A stretch of 64,000 bases of DNA, from contig NZ_CP129019.1 in the NCBI RefSeq assembly GCF_020524355.2, forward strand, positions 1,240,001 to 1,304,000. The letters run 5' to 3'. Positions 34,289 through 44,332 of this stretch are shown here, piece after piece. The notes under the pieces are model-generated. The model had not been told where the DNA came from, ran no database searches, and worked only from the letters and a program-made list of their open reading frames with translations. Within the stretch, counting starts at the first letter, position 1, and every line of letters begins with the position of its first letter. The translations under genes and the position numbers were made by a program. The DNA is from Mesobacillus subterraneus. Its GTDB lineage: Bacteria; Bacillota; Bacilli; Bacillales; Cytobacillaceae.

Positions 34289-34303
34289 CAGGTCATTGAC
34301 CTG
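34289..34303. promoter_or_regulatory. 15-bp palindrome upstream of der
   Basis: CAGGTCA-T-TGACCTG is a perfect palindrome about 30 bp before the der start. It could be an operator or a leader hairpin. Confidence 0.4.
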
Positions 34304-34332
34304 CACAATAGAATTTTGAAAGGGTGATGTTC

Positions 34333-35643
34333 ATGACGAAACCAGTGGTAGCTATCGTTGGGCGTCCGAATGTCGGCAAGTCTACGATTTTTAACCGAAT
34401 CGTTGGTGAACGTATTTCGATCGTTGAAGATATTCCTGGAGTAACGAGGGATCGTATATACAGTTCAGCTGAATGGCTGACACATGATTTTAATATTATT
34501 GATACTGGCGGGATAGATTTAGGAGACGAGCCGTTTTTGGATCAAATCCGCCAGCAGGCTGAAATTGCCATTGATGAGGCAGATGTGATCATTTTCCTTG
34601 TGAACGGGAGAGAAGGAGTCACTTCTGCTGATGAAGAAGTGGCGAAAATTCTCTATCGTTCCAACAAGCCAGTGGTTCTTGCGGTCAATAAAATTGACAA
34701 CCCGGAAATGAGAGACCTAATCTACGACTTTTATGCTCTTGGGTTTGGAGAACCGTTCCCGATTTCTGGCTCCCATGGACTTGGTTTGGGTGATTTGCTG
34801 GATGAAGCCGCAAAGCATTTTCCAAAGGACAAAGAAGATGAATATGATAAAGATGCAATCAAATTTTCATTAATTGGCCGGCCGAACGTAGGGAAGTCTT
34901 CTTTGACAAATGCCATTCTAGGAGAAGATCGCGTAATTGTAAGTGACATTGCAGGTACGACAAGGGACGCGATTGACTCGCAAGTGACTTATGATGGGCA
35001 AAAATATGTCATTATTGACACAGCAGGGATGCGCAAAAAGGGTAAGGTTTACGAAACGACCGAAAAGTACAGTGTTCTAAGGGCTTTGAGGGCGATCGAG
35101 CGATCTGACGTTGTCCTTGTGGTCATTGATGCAGAAGAGGGCATTATCGAGCAGGATAAGCACATTGCCGGGTATGCTGAAGAAGCAGGGCGTGCAGTCA
35201 TCATAGTCGTTAACAAATGGGATGCAATTGAGAAAGATGAAAAGACTATGAAGGAATTTGAGGAGAAAATACGTGCCCACTTCAAATTCCTGAGCTATGC
35301 CCCAATCGTCTTCTTATCGGCAAAAACAAAGAAACGAATCCATACATTGATGCCGATGATTAATACGGCAAGTGAGAATCATGCACTGAGGGTGCAGACC
35401 AATATCCTGAATGAAGTCATCATGGACGCTATTGCGATGAATCCAACGCCAACAGACAAAGGGAAGAGGCTAAAGATTTATTACGCGACGCAGGTTTCGG
35501 TAAAGCCGCCTACTTTTGTTGTCTTTGTCAATGAACCTGAATTATTGCATTTTTCTTATGAGCGATTCCTTGAAAACAGAATCAGGGATGCCTTCGATTT
35601 CACAGGCACACCAATCAAGATTTTTGCAAGACAAAGAAAATAA
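34333..35643 (+). CDS. der: ribosome-assembly GTPase Der (EngA)
   Basis: A 436-residue protein with two tandem GTPase domains and a C-terminal KH-like domain, needed for 50S subunit assembly. First domain: [17 protein letters not shown]; second domain: GRPNVGKSS (about residue 183), [13 protein letters not shown]. The length equals B. subtilis Der, which supports the ATG at 34333 over starts at 34324 and 34327. GGGTGAT lies upstream. gpsA follows 19 bp later. Confidence 0.96.
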   Translation: MTKPVVAIVGRPNVGKSTIFNRIVGERISIVEDIPGVTRDRIYSSAEWLTHDFNIIDTGGIDLGDEPFLDQIRQQAEIAIDEADVIIFLVNGREGVTSADEEVAKILYRSNKPVVLAVNKIDNPEMRDLIYDFYALGFGEPFPISGSHGLGLGDLLDEAAKHFPKDKEDEYDKDAIKFSLIGRPNVGKSSLTNAILGEDRVIVSDIAGTTRDAIDSQVTYDGQKYVIIDTAGMRKKGKVYETTEKYSVLRALRAIERSDVVLVVIDAEEGIIEQDKHIAGYAEEAGRAVIIVVNKWDAIEKDEKTMKEFEEKIRAHFKFLSYAPIVFLSAKTKKRIHTLMPMINTASENHALRVQTNILNEVIMDAIAMNPTPTDKGKRLKIYYATQVSVKPPTFVVFVNEPELLHFSYERFLENRIRDAFDFTGTPIKIFARQRK

Positions 35644-35662
35644 GGTAAAGGTTGTGGTTTAA

Positions 35663-36709
35663 ATGGAAAGGAAGAGTGAGAAAATAGCTGTTCTTGGAGC
35701 TGGAAGCTGGGGAACGGCTTTGGCTATGGTCCTAGCCGACAATGGTCATGAGGTTCGTCTTTGGGGGCACAATCCAGTGCAAATTGATGAAATCAATCAT
35801 CACCATACCAACAAGAAATATCTTCCTGAAATTACTCTGCCTGCAACCATCATTGGTTATTCATCACTTCAGGAGGCACTTGCAGGGATCAAAACAGTAA
35901 TTATGGCTGTCCCTACTAAGGCAATCCGTGAAGTAATCCGAAAAATGACTGAGGTTACTTCAGATCCGTGGGTAATTGTCCATGTCAGTAAAGGGATCGA
36001 ACCTGATTCCTTGCTTCGTATTTCTGAAATGATTGAAGAAGAAATGCCTGAAGGCTTATTAGAAAGCGTTGTAGTCTTATCTGGTCCAAGTCATGCAGAA
36101 GAGGTGAGCCTGCGTCATCCGACGACGGTTACTGTATCCTCGAAAAATATGGGAGCAGCTGAAAAGATCCAGGATATGTTTATCAACAATAACTTTAGAG
36201 TATATACAAATCCCGATTTAATCGGTGTGGAAATCGGCGGGGCGCTTAAAAATATAATTGCTCTTGCTGCCGGGATTTCAGATGGATTAGGTTACGGAGA
36301 TAATGCCAAGGCTGCTTTGATTACAAGGGGGCTTGCTGAAATAGCCCGGCTTGGGGTCAAGATGGGCGCCAGCCCGTTGACTTTTTCTGGATTGACAGGA
36401 ATAGGAGATTTGATTGTCACATGTACGAGCGTCCATTCCAGGAATTGGCGGGCAGGAAATCTGCTCGGCAAAGGCCAAAACCTTGATGAGGTCCTTGAGA
36501 ACATGGGGATGGTCGTAGAAGGTGTAAGGACGACAAAGGCGGCATATCAGCTTGCTCAAAAATTTGGGGTCAATATGCCGATAACCAATGCGTTATATAA
36601 TATCCTTTTCAATGGCGTCAATCCAAAGGACGCTGTTGATGGGTTGATGTCCCGCGAGAAAACTCATGAGATGGAAGACCTGGCTGATGTCCTTGGAGGT
36701 AAAATCTGA
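35663..36709 (+). CDS. gpsA: glycerol-3-phosphate dehydrogenase [NAD(P)+]
   Basis: A 348-residue cytoplasmic enzyme reducing dihydroxyacetone phosphate to sn-glycerol 3-phosphate for phospholipid synthesis. Rossmann motif [19 protein letters not shown]; catalytic region [21 protein letters not shown] with the active-site lysine; and [10 protein letters not shown]. subtilis GpsA has 345 residues. Co-transcribed with der. Confidence 0.95.
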   Translation: MERKSEKIAVLGAGSWGTALAMVLADNGHEVRLWGHNPVQIDEINHHHTNKKYLPEITLPATIIGYSSLQEALAGIKTVIMAVPTKAIREVIRKMTEVTSDPWVIVHVSKGIEPDSLLRISEMIEEEMPEGLLESVVVLSGPSHAEEVSLRHPTTVTVSSKNMGAAEKIQDMFINNNFRVYTNPDLIGVEIGGALKNIIALAAGISDGLGYGDNAKAALITRGLAEIARLGVKMGASPLTFSGLTGIGDLIVTCTSVHSRNWRAGNLLGKGQNLDEVLENMGMVVEGVRTTKAAYQLAQKFGVNMPITNALYNILFNGVNPKDAVDGLMSREKTHEMEDLADVLGGKI

Positions 36710-36842
36710 GTTAGAAAAATTTTCTAATGAATAATATCGCCAATATAGGCATTCGAGGATGCGTTTTATTCCATGCTTGCATAAGATGCAACGAAGCAAA
36801 CTAGTGGTTTGAACTGGGTGTTAGGGTATTTAGTCATGTAGG

Positions 36843-36886
36843 CTGAGGTAAAGTTGACCGCCCCTTCTTTACTTCAGTTTTTTTTG
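36843..36886 (+). terminator. gpsA terminator
   Basis: CTGAGGTAAAG (36843-36853) pairs with CTTTACTTCAG (36867-36877), one mismatch, then eight T. Confidence 0.8.
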
Positions 36887-36962
36887 CTTTCATAAGGGTT
36901 ATTTTTGCTTGAATATTTGCTGTATATGATATAATACTTCTCGGAAAAGGGAGGGGTTTATT

Positions 36963-37163
36963 TTGTCACCCGCATTATTGAAAATGTACATTTCTTTTGT
37001 TGGCATGGGCAGTATGATTCTGTCTTTGTTTGCCATCTATTTAAGCCGTTATAAGTTAAAAGGGGTTTTCAAAATTGCGACGGCGATCATAGCATATGTG
37101 CTGATGATCTTAGCAGGGCTGATCATCTTTTTTGTTGTTTTCAGCGGTCCGACGAGCGAATAA
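36963..37163 (+). CDS. yphE: DUF2768 small membrane protein (YphE-like)
   Basis: A 66-residue protein with two membrane helices (about residues 8-27 and 41-63). The TTG start is supported by GGGAGGGG eight bases upstream; no ATG lies close by. Its place between gpsA and yphF matches yphE of B. subtilis. Function unknown; a possible sporulation role is inferred from family distribution only. Confidence 0.7.
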   Translation: MSPALLKMYISFVGMGSMILSLFAIYLSRYKLKGVFKIATAIIAYVLMILAGLIIFFVVFSGPTSE

Positions 37164-37191
37164 AATACATAGGATTAAAGGGTTGGGATCA

Positions 37192-37905
37192 ATGAACAAA
37201 ATCCGTATTTTTATCACAGGCATGCTGGTGTTACTTACATTGACTGGCTGTATGTATCCGGAAGAAAAACTTGTGCAAAATCAGGTTCCCTATAAGGACC
37301 AATTAGACAGTGTCCAGTCTGCTGTTGACCAGTATAAGGATGCCAATGGCGGCTTGCTGCCCATTAAAACAAAGGATTTAGAAACACCGATTTATCAAAA
37401 GTATCCAATAGATTTTAAGAAAATCGTTCCAAGATTTATTGCTGAGGCACCGGGAAATGCATATGAAAACGGTGGCCTGTTTCAATATGTCCTTGTAGAT
37501 GCTGAGACAGATCCAACAGTGAAGCTGCTCGATTTGAGAATGGCAGAGACTATTCGTGAGATAAAAATGAGAATTAATGCATCTGGATATCCACCTTTTA
37601 AGGAACGGGTCGCAGAAAATGTATATACTCTTGATTTTAAGAAAATTGGCTATAAAGAAGAGCCTGTCGTAGTAAGCCCATTCACAAACCAGAACTTGCA
37701 TTTTATCATATCGACGGATGGCGAAATTTATGTAGATTACCGGAGCGACCTCTACCAGGCTATTAAATCGTCAAACAAAGAGCTTTCAGAGGGTGAGGAT
37801 ATCCGTGACATTCTCGTAGATAATTCCATGTTCGTACCAGCATATTCTTTGCCTTATACGATTGATAAAGAGACCGATGAACCGGTCTTTTTAGTAAAAG
37901 AATAA
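37192..37905 (+). CDS. yphF: lipoprotein YphF
   Basis: A 237-residue predicted lipoprotein: an N-terminal signal with lipobox LTGC (Cys about residue 19) and a soluble outer domain (DQLDSVQSAVDQYKDANGG to YTIDKETDEPVF). AAAGGGTTGG precedes the ATG at 37192, which gives the correct signal peptide; a longer reading does not. It lies just before spoIVA as in B. subtilis. Function unknown. Confidence 0.82.
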   Translation: MNKIRIFITGMLVLLTLTGCMYPEEKLVQNQVPYKDQLDSVQSAVDQYKDANGGLLPIKTKDLETPIYQKYPIDFKKIVPRFIAEAPGNAYENGGLFQYVLVDAETDPTVKLLDLRMAETIREIKMRINASGYPPFKERVAENVYTLDFKKIGYKEEPVVVSPFTNQNLHFIISTDGEIYVDYRSDLYQAIKSSNKELSEGEDIRDILVDNSMFVPAYSLPYTIDKETDEPVFLVKE

Positions 37906-37962
37906 AATAATTCACAACTTGGCACTTGTATAGATGGACAGTGTGCTTGCGCATTTCTTTGT

Positions 37963-38092
37963 CCAGCTCCAGCGCCTAGCCCCTAGCCCCTCGAGACGCT
38001 TCGGTCCGCTCATTGAAGTCAAAGTACGACTTCACTGATCGGCCCTCCACCGCTTGTCGGGGCTGACCAAGGCACTTCCGCTTTTCTAACAA
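37963..38092 (+). repeat. interspersed repeat, medium form, copy 3
   Basis: About 130 bp: CCAGCTCCAGCGCCTAGCCC, CCTCGAGACGCTTCGGTCC, a GAAGTCAAAGTACGACTTC core, GGCCCTCCACCGCTTGTCGG, and a GACCAAGGCACTTCCGC end. The central inverted core is retained and the GTATAGCCGAC block is absent. Confidence 0.85.
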
Positions 38093-38101
38093 ATTAGTCA
38101 T

Positions 38102-38146
38102 AACCCTGTTTCTGCAAAATATATTGTAGAAGTAGGGTTTTTTTGT
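38102..38146 (+). terminator. hairpin terminator after the repeat
   Basis: AACCCT at 38103 pairs with AGGGTT at about 38134-38139, with inner TCT/AGA and CAA/TTG pairs, then TTTTTTG. It probably ends the yphF transcript. Confidence 0.6.
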
Positions 38147-38236
38147 CTTTAAAAAGATATCGATTGTTCTCATAAATGGGAATTGAAGAAGTCTTTTTTG
38201 AAATTAAAATTAAGGGGGTAAAAAAATAAAAAATTG

Positions 38237-38266
38237 TCATATTGATATAGGACAACATCATAAATA
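38237..38266 (+). promoter_or_regulatory. sigma-E promoter of spoIVA
   Basis: TCATATT (38237-38243) matches the sigma-E -35 KMATATT fully. CATAAATA (38259-38266) matches the -10 CATACANT in most positions, with a 15-bp spacer. spoIVA is a known sigma-E gene. Confidence 0.7.
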
Positions 38267-38334
38267 TATACTGTCCCAGATTACTAATTTGGATGAATTT
38301 ATTCCCACTAACTCTATGATCGGGAGGGGATCAC

Positions 38335-39813
38335 TTGGAAAAGGTAGATATTTTTAAGGATATTGCCGAGAGGACTGGCGGCGATATTTACCTGGGGGTT
38401 GTAGGTGCTGTCCGCACTGGAAAATCCACTTTTATCAAAAAGTTTATGGAGCTGGTGGTTTTACCTAATATCAATAACGAGGCTGAAAGAGCCAGAGCGC
38501 TTGATGAGCTGCCGCAGAGCGCAGCAGGTAAAACAATCATGACCACTGAACCGAAATTCGTGCCTAACCAGGCAGCATCCGTGCATGTTGATGATGGTCT
38601 GGATGTAAATATCAGGCTCGTAGATTGCGTAGGGTATACAGTTCCGGGAGCAAAGGGCTATGAGGATGAGAATGGGCCAAGGATGATCAATACGCCTTGG
38701 TATGAAGAACCAATCCCTTTCCATGAAGCAGCTGAAATTGGAACAAGGAAGGTTATTCAGGAACATTCTACACTCGGTGTCGTCATTACGACAGATGGGA
38801 CAATTGGGGAAATCCCAAGACAAGATTATATTGAGGCAGAGGAAAGAGTAATTGAGGAACTAAAGGAAGTCGGAAAACCGTTCATTATGGTGATCAACAG
38901 CGCACAGCCGTATCACCCAAATACGGAAACACTTCGTGCGCAATTGGCTGATAAATATGATATTCCTGTGCTTGCTATGAGTGTTGAAAGCATGCGGGAA
39001 TCAGATGTTCTAAGTGTGATGAGGGAAGCACTGTACGAATTCCCTGTCCTCGAGGTGAACGTTAATCTGCCAAGCTGGGTAATGGTGCTCCGCGAAAACC
39101 ACTGGTTGCGTGAGAGCTATCAGGAAGCTGTCAAGGAGACTGTCAAGGACATTAAGAGGCTGCGTGATGTAGACAGGGTCGTACATCAATTCAGCGACTT
39201 TGAGTACATCGACAGGGCTGGACTGGCGGGCATCGAAATGGGCCAGGGTATAGCAGAAATCGACCTGTATGCACCGGATGATCTTTATGACGAGATTCTA
39301 AAAGAAATTGTAGGCGTAGAAATCCGCGGCAAGGATCACTTGCTTGAGCTGATGCAGGAATTTGCATACGCCAAAACAGAGTTTGACCAGATTTCTGATG
39401 CGCTAAAAATGGTTAAGCAGACAGGATATGGCATCGCTTCGCCATCACTGACTGACATGAGTCTGGAAGAACCTGAAATTATCCGCCAGGGAGCTCGTTT
39501 CGGTGTTCGACTAAGAGCAGTTGCTCCTTCGATCCATATGATCAAAGTGGACGTCGAATCCGAATTCTCGCCAATTATTGGGACAGAGAAACAAAGTGAA
39601 GAGCTTGTTCGCTACCTGATGCAGGATTTTGAAGACGATCCGCTGTCAATCTGGAATTCGGATATCTTTGGCAGGAGCTTGAGTTCAATTGTCAGGGAAG
39701 GAATTTCGGCGAAATTGAGCTTGATGCCTGAAAATGCAAGGTATAAATTAAAAGAAACACTGGAAAGAATCATCAACGAAGGTTCCGGTGGATTAATCGC
39801 AATCATTTTATAA
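38335..39813 (+). CDS. spoIVA: stage IV sporulation protein A (coat morphogenetic ATPase)
   Basis: A 492-residue protein that polymerises on the forespore surface, using ATP hydrolysis, to form the base of the spore coat. The Walker A motif is GAVRTGKSTFIKKF (about residues 23-36), with switch-like TIMTTEPKFVPN and Walker B VDCVGY. The C terminus (NEGSGGLIAIIL) is the membrane-facing anchor region. The length equals B. subtilis SpoIVA (492). TTG start with GGGAGGGGA upstream. Made in the mother cell from the sigma-E promoter above, so it would be made alongside the cotJ products. Confidence 0.97.
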   Translation: MEKVDIFKDIAERTGGDIYLGVVGAVRTGKSTFIKKFMELVVLPNINNEAERARALDELPQSAAGKTIMTTEPKFVPNQAASVHVDDGLDVNIRLVDCVGYTVPGAKGYEDENGPRMINTPWYEEPIPFHEAAEIGTRKVIQEHSTLGVVITTDGTIGEIPRQDYIEAEERVIEELKEVGKPFIMVINSAQPYHPNTETLRAQLADKYDIPVLAMSVESMRESDVLSVMREALYEFPVLEVNVNLPSWVMVLRENHWLRESYQEAVKETVKDIKRLRDVDRVVHQFSDFEYIDRAGLAGIEMGQGIAEIDLYAPDDLYDEILKEIVGVEIRGKDHLLELMQEFAYAKTEFDQISDALKMVKQTGYGIASPSLTDMSLEEPEIIRQGARFGVRLRAVAPSIHMIKVDVESEFSPIIGTEKQSEELVRYLMQDFEDDPLSIWNSDIFGRSLSSIVREGISAKLSLMPENARYKLKETLERIINEGSGGLIAIIL

Positions 39814-39814
39814 A

Positions 39815-39840
39815 GGGACTCCTTTTGGGAGTCTTTTTGT
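39815..39840 (+). terminator. spoIVA terminator
   Basis: GACTCC (39817-39822) pairs with GGAGTC (39828-39833), followed by TTTTTGTTTT. Confidence 0.8.
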
Positions 39841-40328
39841 TTTGTCTGCCAAAAGAAATTGATTTCCGCAAATTCTAGTTATTTTCAAGTAACTTTGGAC
39901 CAAAATTAATCTTCTAATATAACTTATAATCAGTAAAATAAGAGTAAAGAACATGTCCTTTGCTTGCGTAAACAGAAGAATAGGCATAAAATTCATTATT
40001 GTATGTTTGATACGACCCTATACGGGTAATAAATTAGGGTCATCATATTACAATTATGTTTCAAAGAAGAAAAGATTCCCATTATTTCTTGAAATTATCT
40101 TGATAAGAGGAAAACATTATGATAATCTTTTAACAGAATTAGCGTTGTAGCTTATAAACCCTTATATAACACGGTTTTAAGCGATTTAAGGTTTCTCTAT
40201 CATCGTTTTTTTAAAACTATGATAATAAAATCTTCCAACAACGTATAGAATTCATATGTTTTGTTTAGAAATGTAGTAGGATGCTTAATTTCTGAGCAAT
40301 GGGATCTCTTTGGGAGGAGGTGAATGGC
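39841..40328. other. spoIVA-hbs intergenic region
   Basis: About 490 bp, very A/T-rich. A 65-codon open frame (39953-40150) has no ribosome-binding site and an improbable composition, so I do not call it. There is an inverted repeat GACCCTA (40014) / TAGGGTC (40035). The hbs promoter or promoters should lie in the last 150 bp; I cannot fix them. Confidence 0.5.
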
Positions 40329-40601
40329 ATGAACAAAACAGAACTAATCAATGCAGTTGCGGAAGCTAGTGAGCTTTCTAAGAAAGATGCAACAAAAGCA
40401 GTTGACGCTGTTTTTGATTCAATCTTAAATGCATTAAAAGATGGGGACAAAGTACAATTAATTGGTTTTGGTAACTTCGAAGTTCGTGAGCGCGCTGCCC
40501 GTAAAGGACGCAACCCACAAACTGGTGATGAAATCGAAATCTCTGCAAGCAAGGTGCCTGCTTTCAAACCTGGCAAAGCGCTTAAGGATGCAGTGAAATA
40601 A
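40329..40601 (+). CDS. hbs: DNA-binding protein HU
   Basis: A 90-residue nucleoid protein. It starts [20 protein letters not shown] and contains [20 protein letters not shown], the DNA-binding arm, and the end [26 protein letters not shown] lies upstream of the ATG at 40329, a strong site fitting an abundant protein. Between spoIVA and folE/mtrB as in B. subtilis. Confidence 0.97.
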   Translation: MNKTELINAVAEASELSKKDATKAVDAVFDSILNALKDGDKVQLIGFGNFEVRERAARKGRNPQTGDEIEISASKVPAFKPGKALKDAVK

Positions 40602-40633
40602 TTACATACGACGCACTGAGCGTATGCTAAACC

Positions 40634-40664
40634 TTAAAGGCCGCGACCTGTTCGCGGCCTTTCT
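40634..40664 (+). terminator. hbs terminator
   Basis: AAAGGCCGCG (40636-40645) pairs with CGCGGCCTTT (40653-40662), then CTCTAT. Confidence 0.85.
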
Positions 40665-40792
40665 CTATGTTCTGGAATATTAAGTTTTGCCTGCTGAGAA
40701 TTGGTTATGCTAAGATGAAAATATTATAGTCGATTAGTTGATTAACTATGCAAGATTATAATGAGATTGTCGGACCATAGGAGGAAACGCAG

Positions 40793-41359
40793 ATGTCAAA
40801 CGTCAATCGTGCCCAAATCGAAGAAGCGGTGCGTTTAATATTAGAAGCAGTCGGGGAAGATCCGAACAGGGAAGGTTTACTTGATACTCCCAAACGAGTC
40901 GCGAAGATGTATGAGGAAGTTTTCTCAGGGTTGAACCAGGATCCTAAAGAATATTTTGAAACGATATTTGGTGAGGACCATGAGGAACTAGTCCTGGTAA
41001 AGGATATCCCTTTCTATTCAATGTGTGAACATCACCTTGTACCTTTCTTTGGAAAGGCACATGTCGCATATATTCCGCGTGGTGGCAAGGTTACAGGACT
41101 CAGCAAGCTTGCAAGAGCTGTGGAAGCAGTCGCGAAAAGACCTCAGTTACAGGAAAGAATCACTTCCACTATTGCTAATTCCATCATGGAAAAGCTGGAT
41201 CCCCATGGTGTCATGGTAGTGGTAGAAGCGGAACATATGTGCATGACAATGAGAGGGGTCAAGAAACCTGGCTCAAAAACAGTAACATCTGCTGTGAGAG
41301 GAACTCTAGCAGAGGATGTAAACGCAAGGGCTGAAATTCTCTCATTGATTAAAGGTTAA
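40793..41359 (+). CDS. folE: GTP cyclohydrolase I
   Basis: A 188-residue enzyme forming dihydroneopterin triphosphate, the first step of folate synthesis (called mtrA in B. subtilis). Zinc and substrate motifs: [30 protein letters not shown] and [30 protein letters not shown] precedes the ATG. In B. subtilis it forms an operon with mtrB; here a 560-bp stretch filled with repeats separates them. Confidence 0.96.
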   Translation: MSNVNRAQIEEAVRLILEAVGEDPNREGLLDTPKRVAKMYEEVFSGLNQDPKEYFETIFGEDHEELVLVKDIPFYSMCEHHLVPFFGKAHVAYIPRGGKVTGLSKLARAVEAVAKRPQLQERITSTIANSIMEKLDPHGVMVVVEAEHMCMTMRGVKKPGSKTVTSAVRGTLAEDVNARAEILSLIKG

Positions 41360-41445
41360 GAGAATATGGCAATGAAGTTTTTCGTAAAGTAGCATTCAAG
41401 TTGTCAAAGGCTGAAAGTAATTCTTTTAGCCTTTTGCTATATCAC

Positions 41446-41811
41446 AAGAAAAGCGCAAGCGCCTTGGTCAGCCCCGACAAGCGCTGGAGGGCCTGCCAGT
41501 GAAGTCGTTCTTTGACTTCACTGGCAGGACCGAAGCGACACGAGGGGCTAGGCGCTGGAGCTGGACAATAAGAAAAGCGCAAGCGCCTTGGTCAGCCCCG
41601 ACAAGCGCTGGAGGGCCTGCCAGTGAAGTCGTTCTTTGACTTCATTGGCAGGACCGAAATCGAAATGTATAGCCGACTGTCCAGAAACGCAGAAACTGGA
41701 GACACCGACAAAGAAGCGTCTTTTGCTTCTGCCGGCGGAGTTGAAGTTTCGGAGTTTCTAGGAGGCGACACTAGACATGCGACACGAGGGGCTAGGCGCT
41801 GGACCTGACAA
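41446..41811 (+). repeat. interspersed repeat, two copies in tandem (copies 4 and 5)
   Basis: Copy 4 (41446-41569) reads AGAAAAGCGCAAGCGCCTTG, GTCAGCCCCGACAAGCGCTG, GAGGGCCTGCCAGTGAAGTC, then the GTTCTTTGACTTC inverted core, to GGGGCTAGGCGCTGGAGCTG. Copy 5 (41571-41811) starts the same way but carries the long insert with GTATAGCCGACTGTCCAGAA and TTCGGAGTTTCTAGGAGGCG. Both sit between folE and mtrB and separate genes that form an operon in B. subtilis. Confidence 0.9.
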
Positions 41812-41918
41812 TTCTCAAAAAGGAATACCATACTTTCCAATCACATAAACAAACATAACTGCGACTCGGGTGGGTACCTCCCGTGTTCGACATATTCTTT
41901 CCTGTAAGGGGGATACTA

Positions 41919-42155
41919 ATGGATAAGAAACAAGGTGTTAACACGGACTATGTTGTCATCAAAGCTATTGAAGATGGTGTGAACGTGATTGGTCTTACTA
42001 GAGGAACAGACACTCGATTCCATCACTCAGAGAAGCTGGATCAGGGAGAAGTTATGATTGCCCAGTTCACAGAACATACATCAGCCATCAAAATCAGGGG
42101 ACATGCGAAAATTGTCACTCCATTTGGTGAAATAGTGAGTGAGAAGAAAGAGTAA
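41919..42155 (+). CDS. mtrB: trp RNA-binding attenuation protein (TRAP)
   Basis: A 78-residue protein that forms an 11-subunit ring, binds tryptophan and then (G/U)AG repeats in leader RNA to stop expression of trp genes. Family features: [40 protein letters not shown] and [12 protein letters not shown], including the KxR RNA-binding pattern. AAGGGGG precedes the ATG. It is kept although the trp operon is missing from the aro cluster 7 kb away. Confidence 0.94.
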   Translation: MDKKQGVNTDYVVIKAIEDGVNVIGLTRGTDTRFHHSEKLDQGEVMIAQFTEHTSAIKIRGHAKIVTPFGEIVSEKKE

Positions 42156-42409
42156 ATTCAAAAAACAACTATTTTGTTACAAGATCAAGTTCGATTCAAT
42201 GCAAATCGTGTTTAATTTATAATATCTCGTTTATGTTTTCACTATTTGTGATATAATTGTCACTGCCTTGGAATGTTCGGTACAACTGCAAACTAGTAAC
42301 TTAGGCGCTTTTTTTATGTCTATTTAGATACGACCAGCTATCTGCAAATTGCTGGCTTTCCTGATTGAATAATGTCTCCGGCAATCCAGCATAAATAAGG
42401 GGAACAAGG

Positions 42410-43246
42410 GTGATTTATTTGCTAGATTTACAAAACAAATTAGATGGCACCAGAGAGCTTCTACTCAAAAAACTTTCACATCCTTATTTGCGGGAGCATG
42501 TAGAATCTCCTTTTATAGATGATGACCGGCTCTTGTTGCTTACTTCTTTGCTGGAACAGCAGGAAGTAGATCAGGATAGAGCAAAGAATTACACTGTGAC
42601 CACAATGCTCTTGCAAATTGCCCTTGATACCCATGAGCATGTCCACAATTCACAACCAGGTGAAGAGGATGACACCCATAAGCGCCGCCAGCTGACGGTT
42701 CTAGCTGGAATTTATTTCAGCGGACTATATTACAAGCTGCTGGCTGATATGGATGATATAGAAATGATCAAGCGGTTGGCTTCGGGTGTAAAAGAAGTCA
42801 ATGAGCATAAAATTTCGCTGTATCAAAAAGAAACTGAAGCGATCGATAAGTTAATGGAAAGTGTAAAATTAATTGAGTCGTCTCTTTTAGGCAAGGTCGC
42901 TGATCACTTTGATGCGGCTGAATGGTTTGAATTCGCTTCTAATTGGCTTTTTGTAAAGAGGATGCTATCTGAAGAAACGAAGTTCATTAAAAGCGGCAGT
43001 TCATTGGTATTCAATGCTCTAAAAAAAATTGCTTTGCCAAAAATGGACCAGAGTTCAACTGAAATTTCTTCTGAACAGCAAAAATACCTTTTAACAATTT
43101 GCACTCGGTATATTGAATTTTCAATGACGAAAATTAATGCAGCGTTAAAGAAGCTGCCAGGGATGAACAGCTTGCTGATAGAACGGTTAGACCTGATCTC
43201 CGGGCAGCACCAGACCATGTCTAAAAATTTCGTGGAAGAAGGGTAA
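42410..43246 (+). CDS. hepS: heptaprenyl diphosphate synthase component 1
   Basis: A 278-residue protein, the small non-catalytic subunit that pairs with HepT to make the C35 side chain of menaquinone-7. It is helical, with the family motif [15 protein letters not shown] near the middle and no DDxxD motif. GTG start with AAGGGG-type site; B. subtilis HepS has about 251 residues, so the exact start is less sure. menG follows four bases later. Confidence 0.9.
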   Translation: MIYLLDLQNKLDGTRELLLKKLSHPYLREHVESPFIDDDRLLLLTSLLEQQEVDQDRAKNYTVTTMLLQIALDTHEHVHNSQPGEEDDTHKRRQLTVLAGIYFSGLYYKLLADMDDIEMIKRLASGVKEVNEHKISLYQKETEAIDKLMESVKLIESSLLGKVADHFDAAEWFEFASNWLFVKRMLSEETKFIKSGSSLVFNALKKIALPKMDQSSTEISSEQQKYLLTICTRYIEFSMTKINAALKKLPGMNSLLIERLDLISGQHQTMSKNFVEEG

Positions 43247-43250
43247 TGCC

Positions 43251-43952
43251 ATGCAGCAATCGAAAGAACAACGTGTTCATGGAGTTTTTGAAAAAATCTA
43301 TGAAAATTACGACCAGATGAATTCTGTCATTAGTTTTCAGCAGCATATTAAATGGCGCAATGACACAATGAAAAAGATGAATGTCCCAAAAGGAGCGAAA
43401 GCACTTGATGTGTGCTGTGGCACCGCTGATTGGACAATTGCGCTTGCAGAAGCAGCTGGCAAAGATGGTGAAGTAGTCGGACTGGATTTCAGCAAAAATA
43501 TGCTGAAGATTGGCGAGGAGAAATTGCAGGACCGCAACTTGGACCAGGCAGCACTAATCCATGGGAATGCAATGGAACTCCCATTTGAAGATAATAGTTT
43601 TGACTATGTCACGATCGGTTTTGGCTTGAGGAATGTCCCTGATTACAATCAGGTGCTTCGTGAAATGTACAGAATTTTAAAGCCCGGCGGAATGGCAGTA
43701 TGCCTGGAAACATCCCAGCCTACAATGCCAGGTTTTAAGCAGGCTTACAGATTGTACTTCAGGTTTGTCATGCCGATATTCGGCAAACTGTTCGCTAAGA
43801 GCTATGATGAGTATTCTTGGCTTCAGGAATCTGCAAAGGACTTCCCAGGCATGAAAGAACTTGCGAAAATGTTCTCTGAAGCAGGATTCGTAAACGTTGA
43901 ATATAAACCATATAGCGGCGGAGTAGCAGCCGTGCATATCGGCCGCAAATAA
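43251..43952 (+). CDS. menG: demethylmenaquinone methyltransferase
   Basis: A 233-residue SAM-dependent methyltransferase for the last step of menaquinone synthesis (UbiE/COQ5 family). SAM motif [46 protein letters not shown]; and C-terminal [11 protein letters not shown]. Operon hepS-menG-hepT joins the side-chain and ring-methylation enzymes. A short repeat remnant (AAGAAAAGCGCAAGC) directly follows its stop. Confidence 0.95.
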   Translation: MQQSKEQRVHGVFEKIYENYDQMNSVISFQQHIKWRNDTMKKMNVPKGAKALDVCCGTADWTIALAEAAGKDGEVVGLDFSKNMLKIGEEKLQDRNLDQAALIHGNAMELPFEDNSFDYVTIGFGLRNVPDYNQVLREMYRILKPGGMAVCLETSQPTMPGFKQAYRLYFRFVMPIFGKLFAKSYDEYSWLQESAKDFPGMKELAKMFSEAGFVNVEYKPYSGGVAAVHIGRK

Positions 43953-44332
43953 GAAAAGCGCAAGCCTGCTGCTATAAGACTATGCCAAGAGTGGCTTCTA
44001 TCGATAATTTCAGCCATTTCTTGGTCGAAGGCTCACAATGCGCTAGAGCTTGGACCAATACTTTCAGGTCAATATGGAACCTGATCCTGTCTACAATAGA
44101 CCATGGCTGTCCTTTTCTTTTTCGCTCGGCAGGGAAGGTCAGCCTGTTTTAGTTTAGAGTTGTCACTTCTCTCCGGCTTAACGAAGTGACCCGTATCTGG
44201 ATTGGTGCCAAAAAAAGTATTTTTTTGTTTGGCCGGATGGAAAGCTCCGTGCATATAAGAAATCTCCTGATTGCATTGAGGCGAGAATGTGCATCAATGG
44301 ATATAGAGGATGTAAAAGCTGGGTGGATATAT
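43952..44332. other. menG-hepT gap with repeat remnant
   Basis: 380 bp with no gene I support. It starts with AGAAAAGCGCAAGCC, the first 15 bases of the interspersed repeat, after which the sequence diverges. An open frame that extends hepT upstream to 44186 has no family match. The hepT promoter, if any, is not clear. Confidence 0.5.

Noticed and set aside
39953..40150. A 65-codon open frame between spoIVA and hbs.
   Set aside because: No ribosome-binding site, unusual composition, no recognisable family.
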